Source: Pseudomonadota bacterium (GTDB lineage: Bacteria; Desulfobacterota; Desulfobulbia; Desulfobulbales; Desulfocapsaceae). From it: a stretch of DNA of 64,000 bases. How positions within the stretch are numbered: position 1 is the first letter of the stretch; each line of letters starts with the position of its first letter. A program made the position numbers and the translations under genes. Shown here one piece after another: positions 51,801-58,973 of this stretch. Location of the stretch: contig JAEYNP010000014.1 in NCBI GenBank assembly GCA_023412495.1, positions 74,872-138,871 on the forward strand, written 5' to 3'. The notes below the pieces were generated by a model, which ran no database searches, was not told the origin of the DNA, and was given only the letters and a program-made list of their open reading frames with translations.

Positions 51801-52664
51801 CCGCTCTGCCTGGGGCTGCGGACGGTTTACCACGCCAACCCCACCGAGGCGGCCGTCCTCGCCGGACTGATCGAGCGCTACCGGGCCTCCATCGTCATCG
51901 GCACCCCGACCTTTCTGCTCGGCATCCTCAAGGCGGGCTCCAGGGATAAGCTGCGAAGCCTCTCTTTGGTCTTCACCGGGGCGGAGAAATGCCCGGAATC
52001 GACCTACGAGGCCCTGCGCCAGGTCAACCCCGGGGCTACCCTCTGCGAGGGTTACGGGATCACCGAATGCTCGCCCCTGGTCAGCATCAACCGGGTCGAA
52101 GATGTCCGGCCGGGCACCATCGGCCGGGTCATGCCCTCGATGGAGTATGGGATCATCGATCCGGAGACGGAGCAACCGGCGGAGAAGGGCTGCCAGGGAC
52201 TTCTCCTGGTGCGCGGACCAAACATCTTCGGCGGCTACTACCGGGACGGGAGCGGCAGCGGCTTCTCCGACTTCGCCGGCAAGCGCTGGTACAACACCGG
52301 GGATTTCGTGAGGGAAGACGGGGAAGGCAACCTCACCTTCTGCGGCCGCAAGAAGAGGTTCATCAAGCTGGGCGGAGAGATGATCTCGCTGCCGGCCATC
52401 GAGAACGTCCTGCTTTCTCATTTTCCGACGGCAGGCGATAACGGTCCGGCGCTGGCGGTGGAGGCCACCCCCACCGACGAGCGGCCCGAGATCGTGCTCT
52501 TCACCACGCTGAGCTTCACCCGAGAGGAGGCGAATCTCGCCATCAAAGAGAGCGGTCTCTCGCCCCTGCACAACATCAGGATCTTGCGGGAGATCGAGAC
52601 CATCCCGGTGCTCGGCACCGGGAAGACCGATTACAAACAGCTGAAGGAGCTGATCGCCGCCTGA
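48801..52664 (+). CDS. Four-domain phospholipid enzyme: MFS transporter, acyltransferase, acyl carrier, AMP-ligase
   Basis: 1287 aa. Residues about 10-410 are an MFS/LplT-like lysophospholipid transporter; about 420-650 a PlsC-type acyltransferase with the NHPALID (HX4D) motif at 456-462; about 675-755 an acyl-carrier domain with the phosphopantetheine serine S713 in LAMDSLTL; about 770-1285 an AMP-forming acyl-ligase with TAAILFTSGSESRPKAVPLTH and YGITECSPLV. This resembles an LplT-Aas fusion with an extra carrier domain, and could import and reacylate lysophospholipids using in-situ activated fatty acids. I chose the ATG at 48801 with AAGGAGCGGAT upstream; an upstream ATG at 48729 overlaps the promoter candidate. 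Confidence 0.88.
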   Translation: MDTTQEIRSARGKFMAMAAAYCLGVFNDNYFKQAALLMAVSAGLSELQGTATVLFALPFILFSSWAGWLADRYVKRNVVIWAKALELAAMLCGAAGVLTGQWPLILAMVFLMGLQSAIFSPALNGSIPELYPAAHIPRANAILKLATTLSILAGIALAGVSLDQRSVAFGGFEPGAAMVAVVVVAVAALGLAASIGVVRRPAAAAGKPFPRLGPLGSVKDLFSLCGERQMLTAFFADNFFYFLATIVVLTINVLGVKQLHFSQTATSLLSMALMLGICLGSFMAARLVKMESWSRLLFPSALGMAAGLCAAGLTVHLPASLQYAVLATALTATGIFGGLFLIPVTSFLQVHPAPSEKGRVLATVNFSGFAAILMAGVVFSRLDAHWSAGAVMVILSSFTLFAAGLLRLLGSPKFNPAKTILLPLFRMLISLRYRVEVIGLDKIAPAAGQGILFLPNHPALIDPVIVMSVLYSRFRPRPLSDADQADMAGNRWVMRHIHPITLPSVQKNGRSAAGRIKTALEEVAKALAACDNILLYPAGRLSRKAQEDLAGNSGVEYLMRSVPGVRTVLVRTSGLWGSSFGWGRGTEPSLLKNPGRFLRFLLANGVFFGPRRKVTIELVEDPVLPGLQDRQAINARLENFYNTRHETNTHVPYFWWQGGKPVELPEPGEGRIQGDPSRVSAATRKLVTEKISQLTGQQVQGGERLAGDLAMDSLTLMELAVWLESEFGMPVNDLSALITVDDCILAAAGQVMNASPAPVKQVPAEWFRDAHEPLVPGDEKTVTGLFLARARLHPKKIVIADQLSGAKTYRQILTAILVLKPIFEKVSGERIGIMMPASVSASILYLAALFAGKTPVMINWTVGVGNVRHGLELTGVTAVVTARALYRRLMGQGVDLSAFETGWLFVDEVAATIPLRKKLGALLKAVLGARALGRAKVPETAAILFTSGSESRPKAVPLTHANIVANLRDFSAVVSFKGDNRLLGMLPPFHSLGLAGTIILPLCLGLRTVYHANPTEAAVLAGLIERYRASIVIGTPTFLLGILKAGSRDKLRSLSLVFTGAEKCPESTYEALRQVNPGATLCEGYGITECSPLVSINRVEDVRPGTIGRVMPSMEYGIIDPETEQPAEKGCQGLLLVRGPNIFGGYYRDGSGSGFSDFAGKRWYNTGDFVREDGEGNLTFCGRKKRFIKLGGEMISLPAIENVLLSHFPTAGDNGPALAVEATPTDERPEIVLFTTLSFTREEANLAIKESGLSPLHNIRILREIETIPVLGTGKTDYKQLKELIAA

Positions 52665-52691
52665 TGTTTGGGAGGGCGGCCAGGAAAAACA

Positions 52692-52720
52692 TTGACCGAC
52701 CGGCGACGTACATGCTATTT
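52692..52720 (+). promoter_or_regulatory. Weak candidate sigma-70 promoter for the trp leader
   Basis: TTGACC at 52692-52697 and CTATTT at 52715-52720 are spaced by 17 bases. The -10 is poor. It lies about 40 bases before the leader peptide start. Confidence 0.35.
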
Positions 52721-52758
52721 CTCCTGTGAATAAGTTCAATAATTACAGGTAAGGTACT

Positions 52759-52854
52759 ATGACTCAAGACAACCGACTCAATCCGCCGGGCACCTTTTCG
52801 TGGTGTGGCTGGGGCATCTGGCGCAGCTTGCGCACAGGATTCCGGAGTCGGTAG
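52759..52854 (+). CDS. trpL: Trp-rich leader peptide (trpL-like)
   Basis: 31 codons with AGGTAAGG upstream of the ATG. Three Trp codons lie within seven codons (SWCGWGIW, 52801-52821) followed by an Arg/Ser-rich end and TAG. Coupled with a strong terminator before trpEG, this is the layout of a transcription-attenuation leader. A hairpin (about 52816-52840, CTGGCGCA/TGCGC-CAG) overlaps the last Trp codons. I could not define a clean antiterminator by eye. Confidence 0.7.
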   Translation: MTQDNRLNPPGTFSWCGWGIWRSLRTGFRSR

Positions 52855-52883
52855 CGATTCAGGCTGAACCCCCCCTTTTTTCA

Positions 52884-52923
52884 AGCCCCGCAGACCTTCT
52901 CCAGGTTTGCGGGGCTTTTTTTG
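52884..52923 (+). terminator. Rho-independent terminator / attenuator before trpEG
   Basis: AGCCCCGCAGACC pairs with GGTTTGCGGGGCT (one G-U) around a 7-base loop, directly followed by T7. It lies between the leader peptide and trpEG. Confidence 0.85.
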
Positions 52924-52994
52924 TTTTCCGACCGTCGGATCGAATCCCGCAAAACCTGGTTGGCCGGCCGGGCACAACTCGAGGAGAACGACCG

Positions 52995-54878
52995 ATGAAC
53001 AGGAAGATTGAGGCTATCCTTTCGGGAAACCAACCCTTCTGCCTGATCCAGAAACAGGACGGCGAGGAGATCCTTCTTTTGCTGGGCGAGGCCCGGCAGT
53101 ACGAGTATCTGCAGGATATTCCGAGAAAACATGGGCCAGCCGGCGACACGCGCCGCTTCGACACGATCAGCATGATCCCCTTCTGCCAGATCAAGGAACG
53201 GGGCTATCCTGTCCATGACGAGGGGGAGAAGATCCGGACCATCCTGGTGGAGGAGCAGGCGGCGATCCGCATATCCGATCTGCTCGCCCGCCTGCCGAGC
53301 AGCCCGGTCCGCCTTGAAGGCCACCTGCGGTACGACACCAGCGAGGCGCTATACCCGGATATCATCCAAAAAATCGTGACCGAGGAGATCGGCGAGGGTG
53401 AAGGGGCCAATTTCGTCATTCCACGCAACGGCACCGGCCGCATCAAGGATTTCACCGTCGCCTCCGCCTGCAGTCTCTTCTCGTCCCTGGTACGGCAGGA
53501 TTACGGCACCTACTGGAAATTTCTCTTCTACGACACCTCGCGCTGTTTCGTCGGCTCGACCCCCGAGCGGCACCTGCTGGTCGAGGGGGGACGGGTGAAG
53601 ATGAACCCGATCAGCGGCACCTTCCGGAAAGAGGCGGCCTACGAATGCCGGCAGCACTTCAAGGACGAGCTGCTGCAATTTCTGACCGACAGAAAGGAGA
53701 TCAACGAGCTCTTCATGGTGGTGGACGAGGAGTTGAAGATGATGGCCCGGATGTGCCGGTCGGGCGGCGCCGTCGTCGGGCCGCTGTTGAAGGAGATGTC
53801 CCAGCTGATCCATTCCGAGTACCTGCTGACGGGCAAGAGCGGCCTGGACATCATCGAGCTCTTCCGGGAATCGATGTTCGCCGCGACCGTGGTCGGCAGC
53901 CCGGTGGAAAACGCCTGCCGGGTCATCAAAAAATACTCGCGCTCCTCCCGGCGCTATTACGGCAGCGGCCTGATGCTGGTGGGCCGCGACCCCGACGGCT
54001 GCGACTATCTCGATTCGCCGATCACCATCCGCACGCTCGAGATCGAAAACGACGGGGTCTTTCACTTCAGCACCGGCGCGACCTTGGTCAAGGACTCGGT
54101 CCCGGCGGAAGAGGTGCGGGAGACCCTGGCCAAGAGCCGGGCCATTCTGCGGCCTTTCGATATGGCGGAGCCGGCGGTTCGGCCTCCGCTTTTGCCGCGG
54201 CTGGCAGGCGATGACGACCTCGCCGAGACCCTCGCCGGGCGCAATCAGAGCCTGTCGGATTTCTGGTTCTTTCAGCAGGATGAATACCTTGCGGCGAAGA
54301 CCGGGTATGCCGGACTCACCCTTACCCTCATCGATAATCGGGACGACTTCATCTGCATGCTCCGCCATATTTTCTGTGCCCTGGGCTTTCGTACGCGGAT
54401 CGTCGGCTATGGAGTCTACGATTTCGCAAGCGACACGGCCGACATTACGCTGCTCGGGCCGGGGCCGGGCAACCCGAACAACGACGGGGACGACAAGATC
54501 CGGCGCAACATGGTCATCGCGCGCTCGCTGCTCGATTCCGGACGCAAGTCGCTGTTCGTCTGTCTCGGCCATCAGATCCTCTGCCGATGTCTCGGTTATC
54601 CGGTGCACCGCAAGGCCAAGCCTCTGCAGGGTTCGCAACTGGAGATCGATCTTTTCGGGACGCGGGAGAAGGTCGGTTTTTACAACACCTTCGCCGCCGG
54701 GATTCCGGAAGACTGCGGCGCCTATGAGATGGCGACAATTTCGGAACTGGGGGAAGTGGCGGGAATCAGGGGAAAGACCTTCGTCGGCTATCAGTTTCAC
54801 CCGGAATCGATCCTGACCCGCAACGGCTTCGCCATCCTGCAGCGGACCATAGACCATCTGCTGGGGTGCGGCGACTGA
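52995..54878 (+). CDS. trpEG: Fused anthranilate synthase (TrpE-TrpG, PhzE-like architecture)
   Basis: 627 aa. Residues 1-400 are a chorismate-utilising domain (MNPISGTFRK near 203-212, GSPVENACRVI and SRRYYGSGL near 300-327). Residues about 440-625 are a class I glutamine amidotransferase: GPGPGNPNN, catalytic C523 in FVCLGHQILC, and the His/Glu pair in YQFHPESIL. The fused order matches single-chain anthranilate synthases and also PhzE (amino-deoxyisochorismate synthase); the Trp leader and terminator upstream argue for tryptophan synthesis. I chose the ATG at 52995 with GAGGAGAACG upstream; a longer frame from 52800 overlaps the leader. Confidence 0.9.
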   Translation: MNRKIEAILSGNQPFCLIQKQDGEEILLLLGEARQYEYLQDIPRKHGPAGDTRRFDTISMIPFCQIKERGYPVHDEGEKIRTILVEEQAAIRISDLLARLPSSPVRLEGHLRYDTSEALYPDIIQKIVTEEIGEGEGANFVIPRNGTGRIKDFTVASACSLFSSLVRQDYGTYWKFLFYDTSRCFVGSTPERHLLVEGGRVKMNPISGTFRKEAAYECRQHFKDELLQFLTDRKEINELFMVVDEELKMMARMCRSGGAVVGPLLKEMSQLIHSEYLLTGKSGLDIIELFRESMFAATVVGSPVENACRVIKKYSRSSRRYYGSGLMLVGRDPDGCDYLDSPITIRTLEIENDGVFHFSTGATLVKDSVPAEEVRETLAKSRAILRPFDMAEPAVRPPLLPRLAGDDDLAETLAGRNQSLSDFWFFQQDEYLAAKTGYAGLTLTLIDNRDDFICMLRHIFCALGFRTRIVGYGVYDFASDTADITLLGPGPGNPNNDGDDKIRRNMVIARSLLDSGRKSLFVCLGHQILCRCLGYPVHRKAKPLQGSQLEIDLFGTREKVGFYNTFAAGIPEDCGAYEMATISELGEVAGIRGKTFVGYQFHPESILTRNGFAILQRTIDHLLGCGD

Positions 54879-55036
54879 AAAAAGACTGGCGGAGGCCTGC
54901 CGGCGGCGTTATCCTGATGTCAGGATATATGCACCAAATCCGAAAGAGCGTTTTGACTGCAGTTCATTATGTCGCAGGATCATTTCATCGGCGGTTTGAA
55001 ACCAGGAGCGGGCCCGGAATAATGGAGGGTAATGAA

Positions 55037-56722
55037 GTGAACGGGGATGCATTCGATCATGCCACGCTGCTGGCGACACTTCGTCAGGCCAGCCCCGAGG
55101 AATTGGCCGAAAAGCTGGACAGCCTCGTGCAGCTTCTGGGCGAGCGGCAATTCTGCAGGATGGCCGCCTCGCACCTGGTGCTTTTCGCCAGACCGGAGAT
55201 CGCCATCCCGAAAAGCCTGCACCGTTTCGTGCCGCTGGTGCGGGACGGGATCGAGTTTTTCCTGGCGCAGATGTCCTACCCGAGGCTGCGCCGGGTGCTG
55301 CTCAGCCGATATCTGCTGCGGGAGGGCGGGGAGCCGGGCGAGCGGCTGCTGAACCTTGCTCTCTTTTTCCCGACTCTGCACAAGCTGGGACAGGTCATCG
55401 CCCGCAACCCCCACATCGATCCGGAAGTAAAAAAATGGCTGGTGGGTCTCGAGCACGGCGACTACGGCTCCGACCCTGAGCTTCAGATCGTGGCCATCCG
55501 AGACCAGCTGGCCTTGCTTGATGCGCCGCCGGAAATCGAGATCGCGCCGCGGATTGTCGGCGAGGCGAGTGTCGCGACAGTCCTGCCTTTCCATTGTTCG
55601 CCCTCCGCTCCCGACCGGCAGGAGAAGGGGGTGTTCAAGATCCTGAAGCCGGGGGTCCAGGAAGATCTGCTCGAGGAATTGGACATCCTGGCGGATACCT
55701 TTGCCTTCCTCGAAGAAAACCGGGATCGCTACAGCCTTGAAGAGATGAAGCTGACGAGTATCTTCCGGGAGATTCGCGGCGATATGGCGCGCGAAGTCGA
55801 CCTGGCCGCCGAGCAGCGGCATCTCTCGGAGGCGGTGAAGATCTACGAGAAGGTCCCCGGAGTTCGCATCCCGCGGCCTATGCCCTACAGCACCGCCACC
55901 ATGACCGCCATGGAATACATTCACGGCAAAAAGATCGGCGACATCGTTTTTTCCCCTCGGCAGAGGAAGGCGCTGGCCCGCAGGATCTTCGAGACGGTCC
56001 TCTGCGTGCCGCTCTTTGCCGAGCAGGATAAGGCCCTGTTCCATGGCGACCCCCATGCCGGCAATATCATGGTTTTGCCGGGGGACGACCGGCAAGGCTT
56101 TCAGGTGGCCCTGCTCGACTGGACCCTGGCGGGTTACATGTCGAAGCGGCTTCGGGAGTTGGTCATGACCTTGCTGCTCGGGATCATGAAGAATGACAGC
56201 CGGACCCTTGCGGGAGTGGTCGAATCGCTGGTCATCGAGCCTGAGCAGGCAGGGATCGACCGGGAATATCTGGCGGGAAAGATAAGGGTCCTGCTTGGCT
56301 CACCGGAGTACCTGTCCGCCGATCCGTTGCGCAAGTCTTTCCTGTTGTTGGAAAAAATGACCCTCGACGGGATAGTCTTCCCCTCCGAGCTCATCCTTTT
56401 TCGCAAGGCGTTCTTCACCCTGGAAGGAGTGCTGCACGACATCCATCCGAGGTTCGCCATGGGCGAGGCCATGGAGGTCTATCTGGCCCGGCTCCTCATG
56501 AAGGAGTTGCCCCTGCGCCTTTCCACCTCGATCTTCCCCGTGGCCGACCGTGCGGCCAATTACCGATCCCTGCTGTCCAACAAGGCTCTGAAAGAGCTCT
56601 CGCTGTATCAGTCCCTCGCCCTCTGGCGTCAGTCCATGGGGCTGGCTTCTTCTTTTTTTGGAACACAGTTGAAGCTGCTGGACGACTTCTATCTCTATTA
56701 TTCCTGGAAAAGGCCCGGTTGA
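55037..56722 (+). CDS. ABC1/UbiB-family atypical protein kinase
   Basis: About 561 aa. Seen are KLGQVIA, an Ala-rich ASVATVLPF loop, GVFKILKPGVQ with the conserved Lys, HGDPHAGNIMV and LLDWTLAG with the metal Asp, and a C-terminal hydrophobic region. UbiB-like proteins support quinone synthesis or lipid handling. I chose GTG 55037 because GGAGGG lies seven bases upstream; ATG 55022 is in frame but lacks a site. It starts about 160 bases after trpEG; shared transcription is uncertain. Confidence 0.85.
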   Translation: MNGDAFDHATLLATLRQASPEELAEKLDSLVQLLGERQFCRMAASHLVLFARPEIAIPKSLHRFVPLVRDGIEFFLAQMSYPRLRRVLLSRYLLREGGEPGERLLNLALFFPTLHKLGQVIARNPHIDPEVKKWLVGLEHGDYGSDPELQIVAIRDQLALLDAPPEIEIAPRIVGEASVATVLPFHCSPSAPDRQEKGVFKILKPGVQEDLLEELDILADTFAFLEENRDRYSLEEMKLTSIFREIRGDMAREVDLAAEQRHLSEAVKIYEKVPGVRIPRPMPYSTATMTAMEYIHGKKIGDIVFSPRQRKALARRIFETVLCVPLFAEQDKALFHGDPHAGNIMVLPGDDRQGFQVALLDWTLAGYMSKRLRELVMTLLLGIMKNDSRTLAGVVESLVIEPEQAGIDREYLAGKIRVLLGSPEYLSADPLRKSFLLLEKMTLDGIVFPSELILFRKAFFTLEGVLHDIHPRFAMGEAMEVYLARLLMKELPLRLSTSIFPVADRAANYRSLLSNKALKELSLYQSLALWRQSMGLASSFFGTQLKLLDDFYLYYSWKRPG

Positions 56723-56807
56723 AAATCCGGAGAATTGTGGTAGGTAACAGAGGTGGTGATAGCTCGGGATAATCCCGGAAAAGCGATTCTGGCCAGACGG
56801 AGACAGC

Positions 56808-57344
56808 GTGCAGGAACATAGAATTACCAAGATACTGGTGAGTGAAGAGGAGATTCGGGCGATAGTGCAGCGCCTCGGCATGGAAATCACCCGGCATTAC
56901 CAGGGGCTCGACAGCCCCCTGATGGTGGTCGGACTGCTGCGCGGGTCCTTCATCTTTATGGCCGATCTGGTGCGGCAGATCAAGGTGCCGCTGGTGGTCG
57001 ATTTCATGACCCTGTCCAGCTACGGCGACGGGACGGTGAGCAGCGGGGATATTAAGGTTGTGATGGATCTCGACTCCTCCATCGAGGATCGGGACGTTCT
57101 GCTGGTCGAGGACATCGTCGATACCGGCCGAACCTTCAGCAAGGTCATCCGGATGCTCCGCAATCGGCGGCCCCGCTCCCTGAAGGTCTGCACCTTCCTG
57201 AACAAGCCGGAAGCGAGGCTGGTGGATATCCCGATCGACTTTTGCGGAATAAATATCCCCAATGAGTTTGCAGTAGGGTATGGCCTGGACTACGCCCAGA
57301 TGTACCGCAACCTGCCTTATGTGGGGGTTCTCAGCCCCGAGTGA
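56808..57344 (+). CDS. hpt: Hypoxanthine phosphoribosyltransferase
   Basis: 178 aa purine-salvage enzyme. PRPP-binding loop VLLVEDIVDTGRTF (about 101-114), VVGLLRGSFIFMADLVRQI, and PNEFAVGYGLDYAQMYRNLPYVGVL at the C-terminus. The start is GTG at 56808 with GGAG upstream. The stop abuts the convergent C_GCAxxG_C_C gene with no spacer. Confidence 0.93.
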   Translation: MQEHRITKILVSEEEIRAIVQRLGMEITRHYQGLDSPLMVVGLLRGSFIFMADLVRQIKVPLVVDFMTLSSYGDGTVSSGDIKVVMDLDSSIEDRDVLLVEDIVDTGRTFSKVIRMLRNRRPRSLKVCTFLNKPEARLVDIPIDFCGINIPNEFAVGYGLDYAQMYRNLPYVGVLSPE

Positions 57345-57803
57345 TCAGTCGAAGGCAGCGCGTTCCCGGTGCATCCGGAGCAGCGCGACCGTCCCCTCTC
57401 GCACCAGCTTGCGGCATTGGGCCATCTGGTTTTCCTCGCCGAAACGCTCACGCAGGATGCCGCAGTTGGTGGTGTCGTAGCTGTCGATGAACCACTGCCG
57501 AATCGCCGCTCCGAATTCTGCCGGGCGATCCCAGCCCTCGCCCCGCCGGCGGCGGCCGCAGACGTGACCGATGGCGATCAGGCATCCCGACAGCACCCCG
57601 CAGGCCTCACCGAAGGTCCTGCCGAAACCGCCGCCGAAGGGGGTGGCATGGGCCACGGCCTCGGTGGGATCGTCGCCGAGACTCTCCAAGAAGGCTGCAA
57701 CCACCGCCTCCGCACAATGGTACCCCTCGCCGAAATAGCCGGCCGCCTTCTCCCCCGCCTCCTGCAGGTCAATCTTCTCTTGCACGTCGAACTGTGTCGT
57801 CAT
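57345..57803 (-). CDS. C_GCAxxG_C_C family putative redox protein
   Basis: 152 aa with Cys30, Cys68, Cys74, Cys82, Cys114 and Cys130. The pattern GYHCAEAV, then GEACGVLSGCLIAIG, then TNCGILRE, then QCRKLV matches the C_GCAxxG_C_C family, a group of cysteine-rich proteins of unknown, probably redox, function common in anaerobes. It is divergent from the LysR-type gene with the in-frame TGA; a strong dyad lies between them, so it is the most likely target of that regulator. Confidence 0.87.
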   Translation of the reverse strand: MTTQFDVQEKIDLQEAGEKAAGYFGEGYHCAEAVVAAFLESLGDDPTEAVAHATPFGGGFGRTFGEACGVLSGCLIAIGHVCGRRRRGEGWDRPAEFGAAIRQWFIDSYDTTNCGILRERFGEENQMAQCRKLVREGTVALLRMHRERAAFD

Positions 57804-57873
57804 TTTCCGAAACTCCTCTCGTTTTCGTAGTTGGCTTGAAAATCATTTACAAAAACGATTAATCGAGATTTAG

Positions 57874-57900
57874 TATCGTTACAAACGATTTATAACGATA
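57874..57900. promoter_or_regulatory. Operator-like dyad between the C_GCAxxG gene and the LysR gene
   Basis: ATCGTTACAAACGAT (57875-57889) is a perfect ATC-N9-GAT palindrome of the LysR T-N11-A type, inside a wider TATCGTTA/TAACGATA dyad (57874-57900). AACGATTAATCG just upstream repeats the same half-site. Confidence 0.6.
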
Positions 57901-57928
57901 GTGATGATCGTCCCAGGCGATGGGTTTT

Positions 57929-58063
57929 AGTACCTTAGAAATTCATTTCGTGTTTTTTGAAATGAACTTCGTGAAGGTACTTATACCTCTCAAGGGGGTA
58001 CTGAAAAGAGTCCCCTCTGCTGTGGGAGGGGATAACAACCCTTGGTTGCGGGCGTCAGCCCGC
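57929..58063 (+). repeat. Dispersed repeat, most complete copy (A)
   Basis: Parts in order: AGTACCTTAGAAA, hairpin TTCATTTC/GAAATGAA, GTGAAGGTACTTAT, core CTCAAGGGGGTACTGAAAAGAG, GGGAGGGGATAACAACCC and GGTTGCGGGCGTCAGCC. It lies directly before the LysR start, between it and the operator-like dyad. Confidence 0.75.
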
Positions 58064-58070
58064 TTAGGTT

Positions 58071-58946
58071 ATGGAGTTTCGACAACTCAAAACCTTTCGG
58101 ATAGTCGCCGAGTTGGAGAGCTTCACCCGCGCGGCGGAACAGCTCCATCTGGCCCAATCCTCCGTGTCCGCCCAGATCAGAGGGCTGGAGGAGGAACTGC
58201 GGGTCATGCTCTTCGACCGGATCGGCCGCCGGGTGCTGCTCACCGAGGCTGGCCGGAAACTCTACGATTACGCCCGCCGCATCGAAGGGATCGCCGAGGA
58301 GCTGCGGTCCGAGGTCGCAGGTGAGCGGTATGCCAGGGGGAGCCTCACCATCCGCATGCCGGAGACCCTGGCGAGCGTCTACATGGTGGAGGTGATCGAG
58401 GAATTTTACCGGGAATTTCCGGAGGTGCGGCTGATCTTCATCAACTGCGCGGATAGGCAGTTGGCGCGGGAATTCCAGGCGGGGACCATCGATCTGGCCT
58501 TTCTGATGACCGATGAACTGCAGATGCAGGATGTGAAGGTGGTGGCGTTGAAGGAGGAAGAGCTGGTGCTGGCGGCCGCGCCGGACCATCCCCTGGCATT
58601 GCGGCGGAGCCTCGCGCCTGCCGATCTCACCGGCCAGACCATCCTCTACCCCAGGACCGACTGAAGTTATCGCCGCATGTTCGAGCGGTCGCTCGAAGAG
58701 CAGCGGATAGAGCACCGGGCTATCGAATTCTCGAGCGGCAATTCCCTGCGCGGATGCCTGCAGCGTGGGATCGGCCTATCCTTCTGCCCCAGGATCTCCA
58801 TTACCCGCGAGATGCGGGCAGGCTCCCTGGAGGTGCTCGACTGGCCGGAGACCTTCACTTCAGTGATCATGATCCGCCATGCCGACAAGTGGTGCTCGCC
58901 GCTCCTGACCCGGTTCATGGAGATCGCCCGGGCAAGGATCAGCTGA
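58071..58946 (+). CDS. LysR-type regulator with in-frame TGA at codon 198 (candidate selenoprotein)
   Basis: The frame codes for 291 residues, the usual LysR length, if the TGA at 58662-58664 is read through. The N-terminal HTH is intact (FRIVAELESFTRAAEQLHLAQSSVSAQI...EEELRVMLFDR). Before the TGA is LTGQTILYPRTD and after it SYRRMFERSLEE; LysR proteins commonly have a Cys in this D/G-C-S-Y-R motif, the OxyR Cys199 region. The 93 codons after the TGA show normal LysR features (SGNSLRGCLQRGIGLSFCP). A hairpin follows the TGA. Alternatives are a nonsense pseudogene or a sequencing error. Its own ribosome site is weak. Confidence 0.75.
58662..58709 (+). promoter_or_regulatory. In-frame TGA with SECIS-like hairpin
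   Basis: TGA at 58662-58664. UUCGAGC (58680-58686) and GCUCGAA (58691-58697) pair perfectly around the loop GGUC, which starts 22 bases after the TGA. Lower pairings CCGC/GCGG and UAU/AUA extend it to 58668-58709. A G at the loop start, a stem of this length and a 16-37 base distance fit known bacterial SECIS features. Confidence 0.6.
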
Positions 58947-58973
58947 CGTTCCCCAGCCTCTTCTAAGCTTATT

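Noticed and set aside
51063..52739. 558-codon ORF on the minus strand opposite the four-domain lipid gene
   Set aside because: Shadow frame of a GC-rich coding strand; no family resemblance.
58662..58664. Simple pseudogene call for the LysR gene
   Set aside because: Not fully excluded, but the TGA is at a usual Cys position, with an open frame and a SECIS-like hairpin after it, so a selenocysteine codon is preferred.
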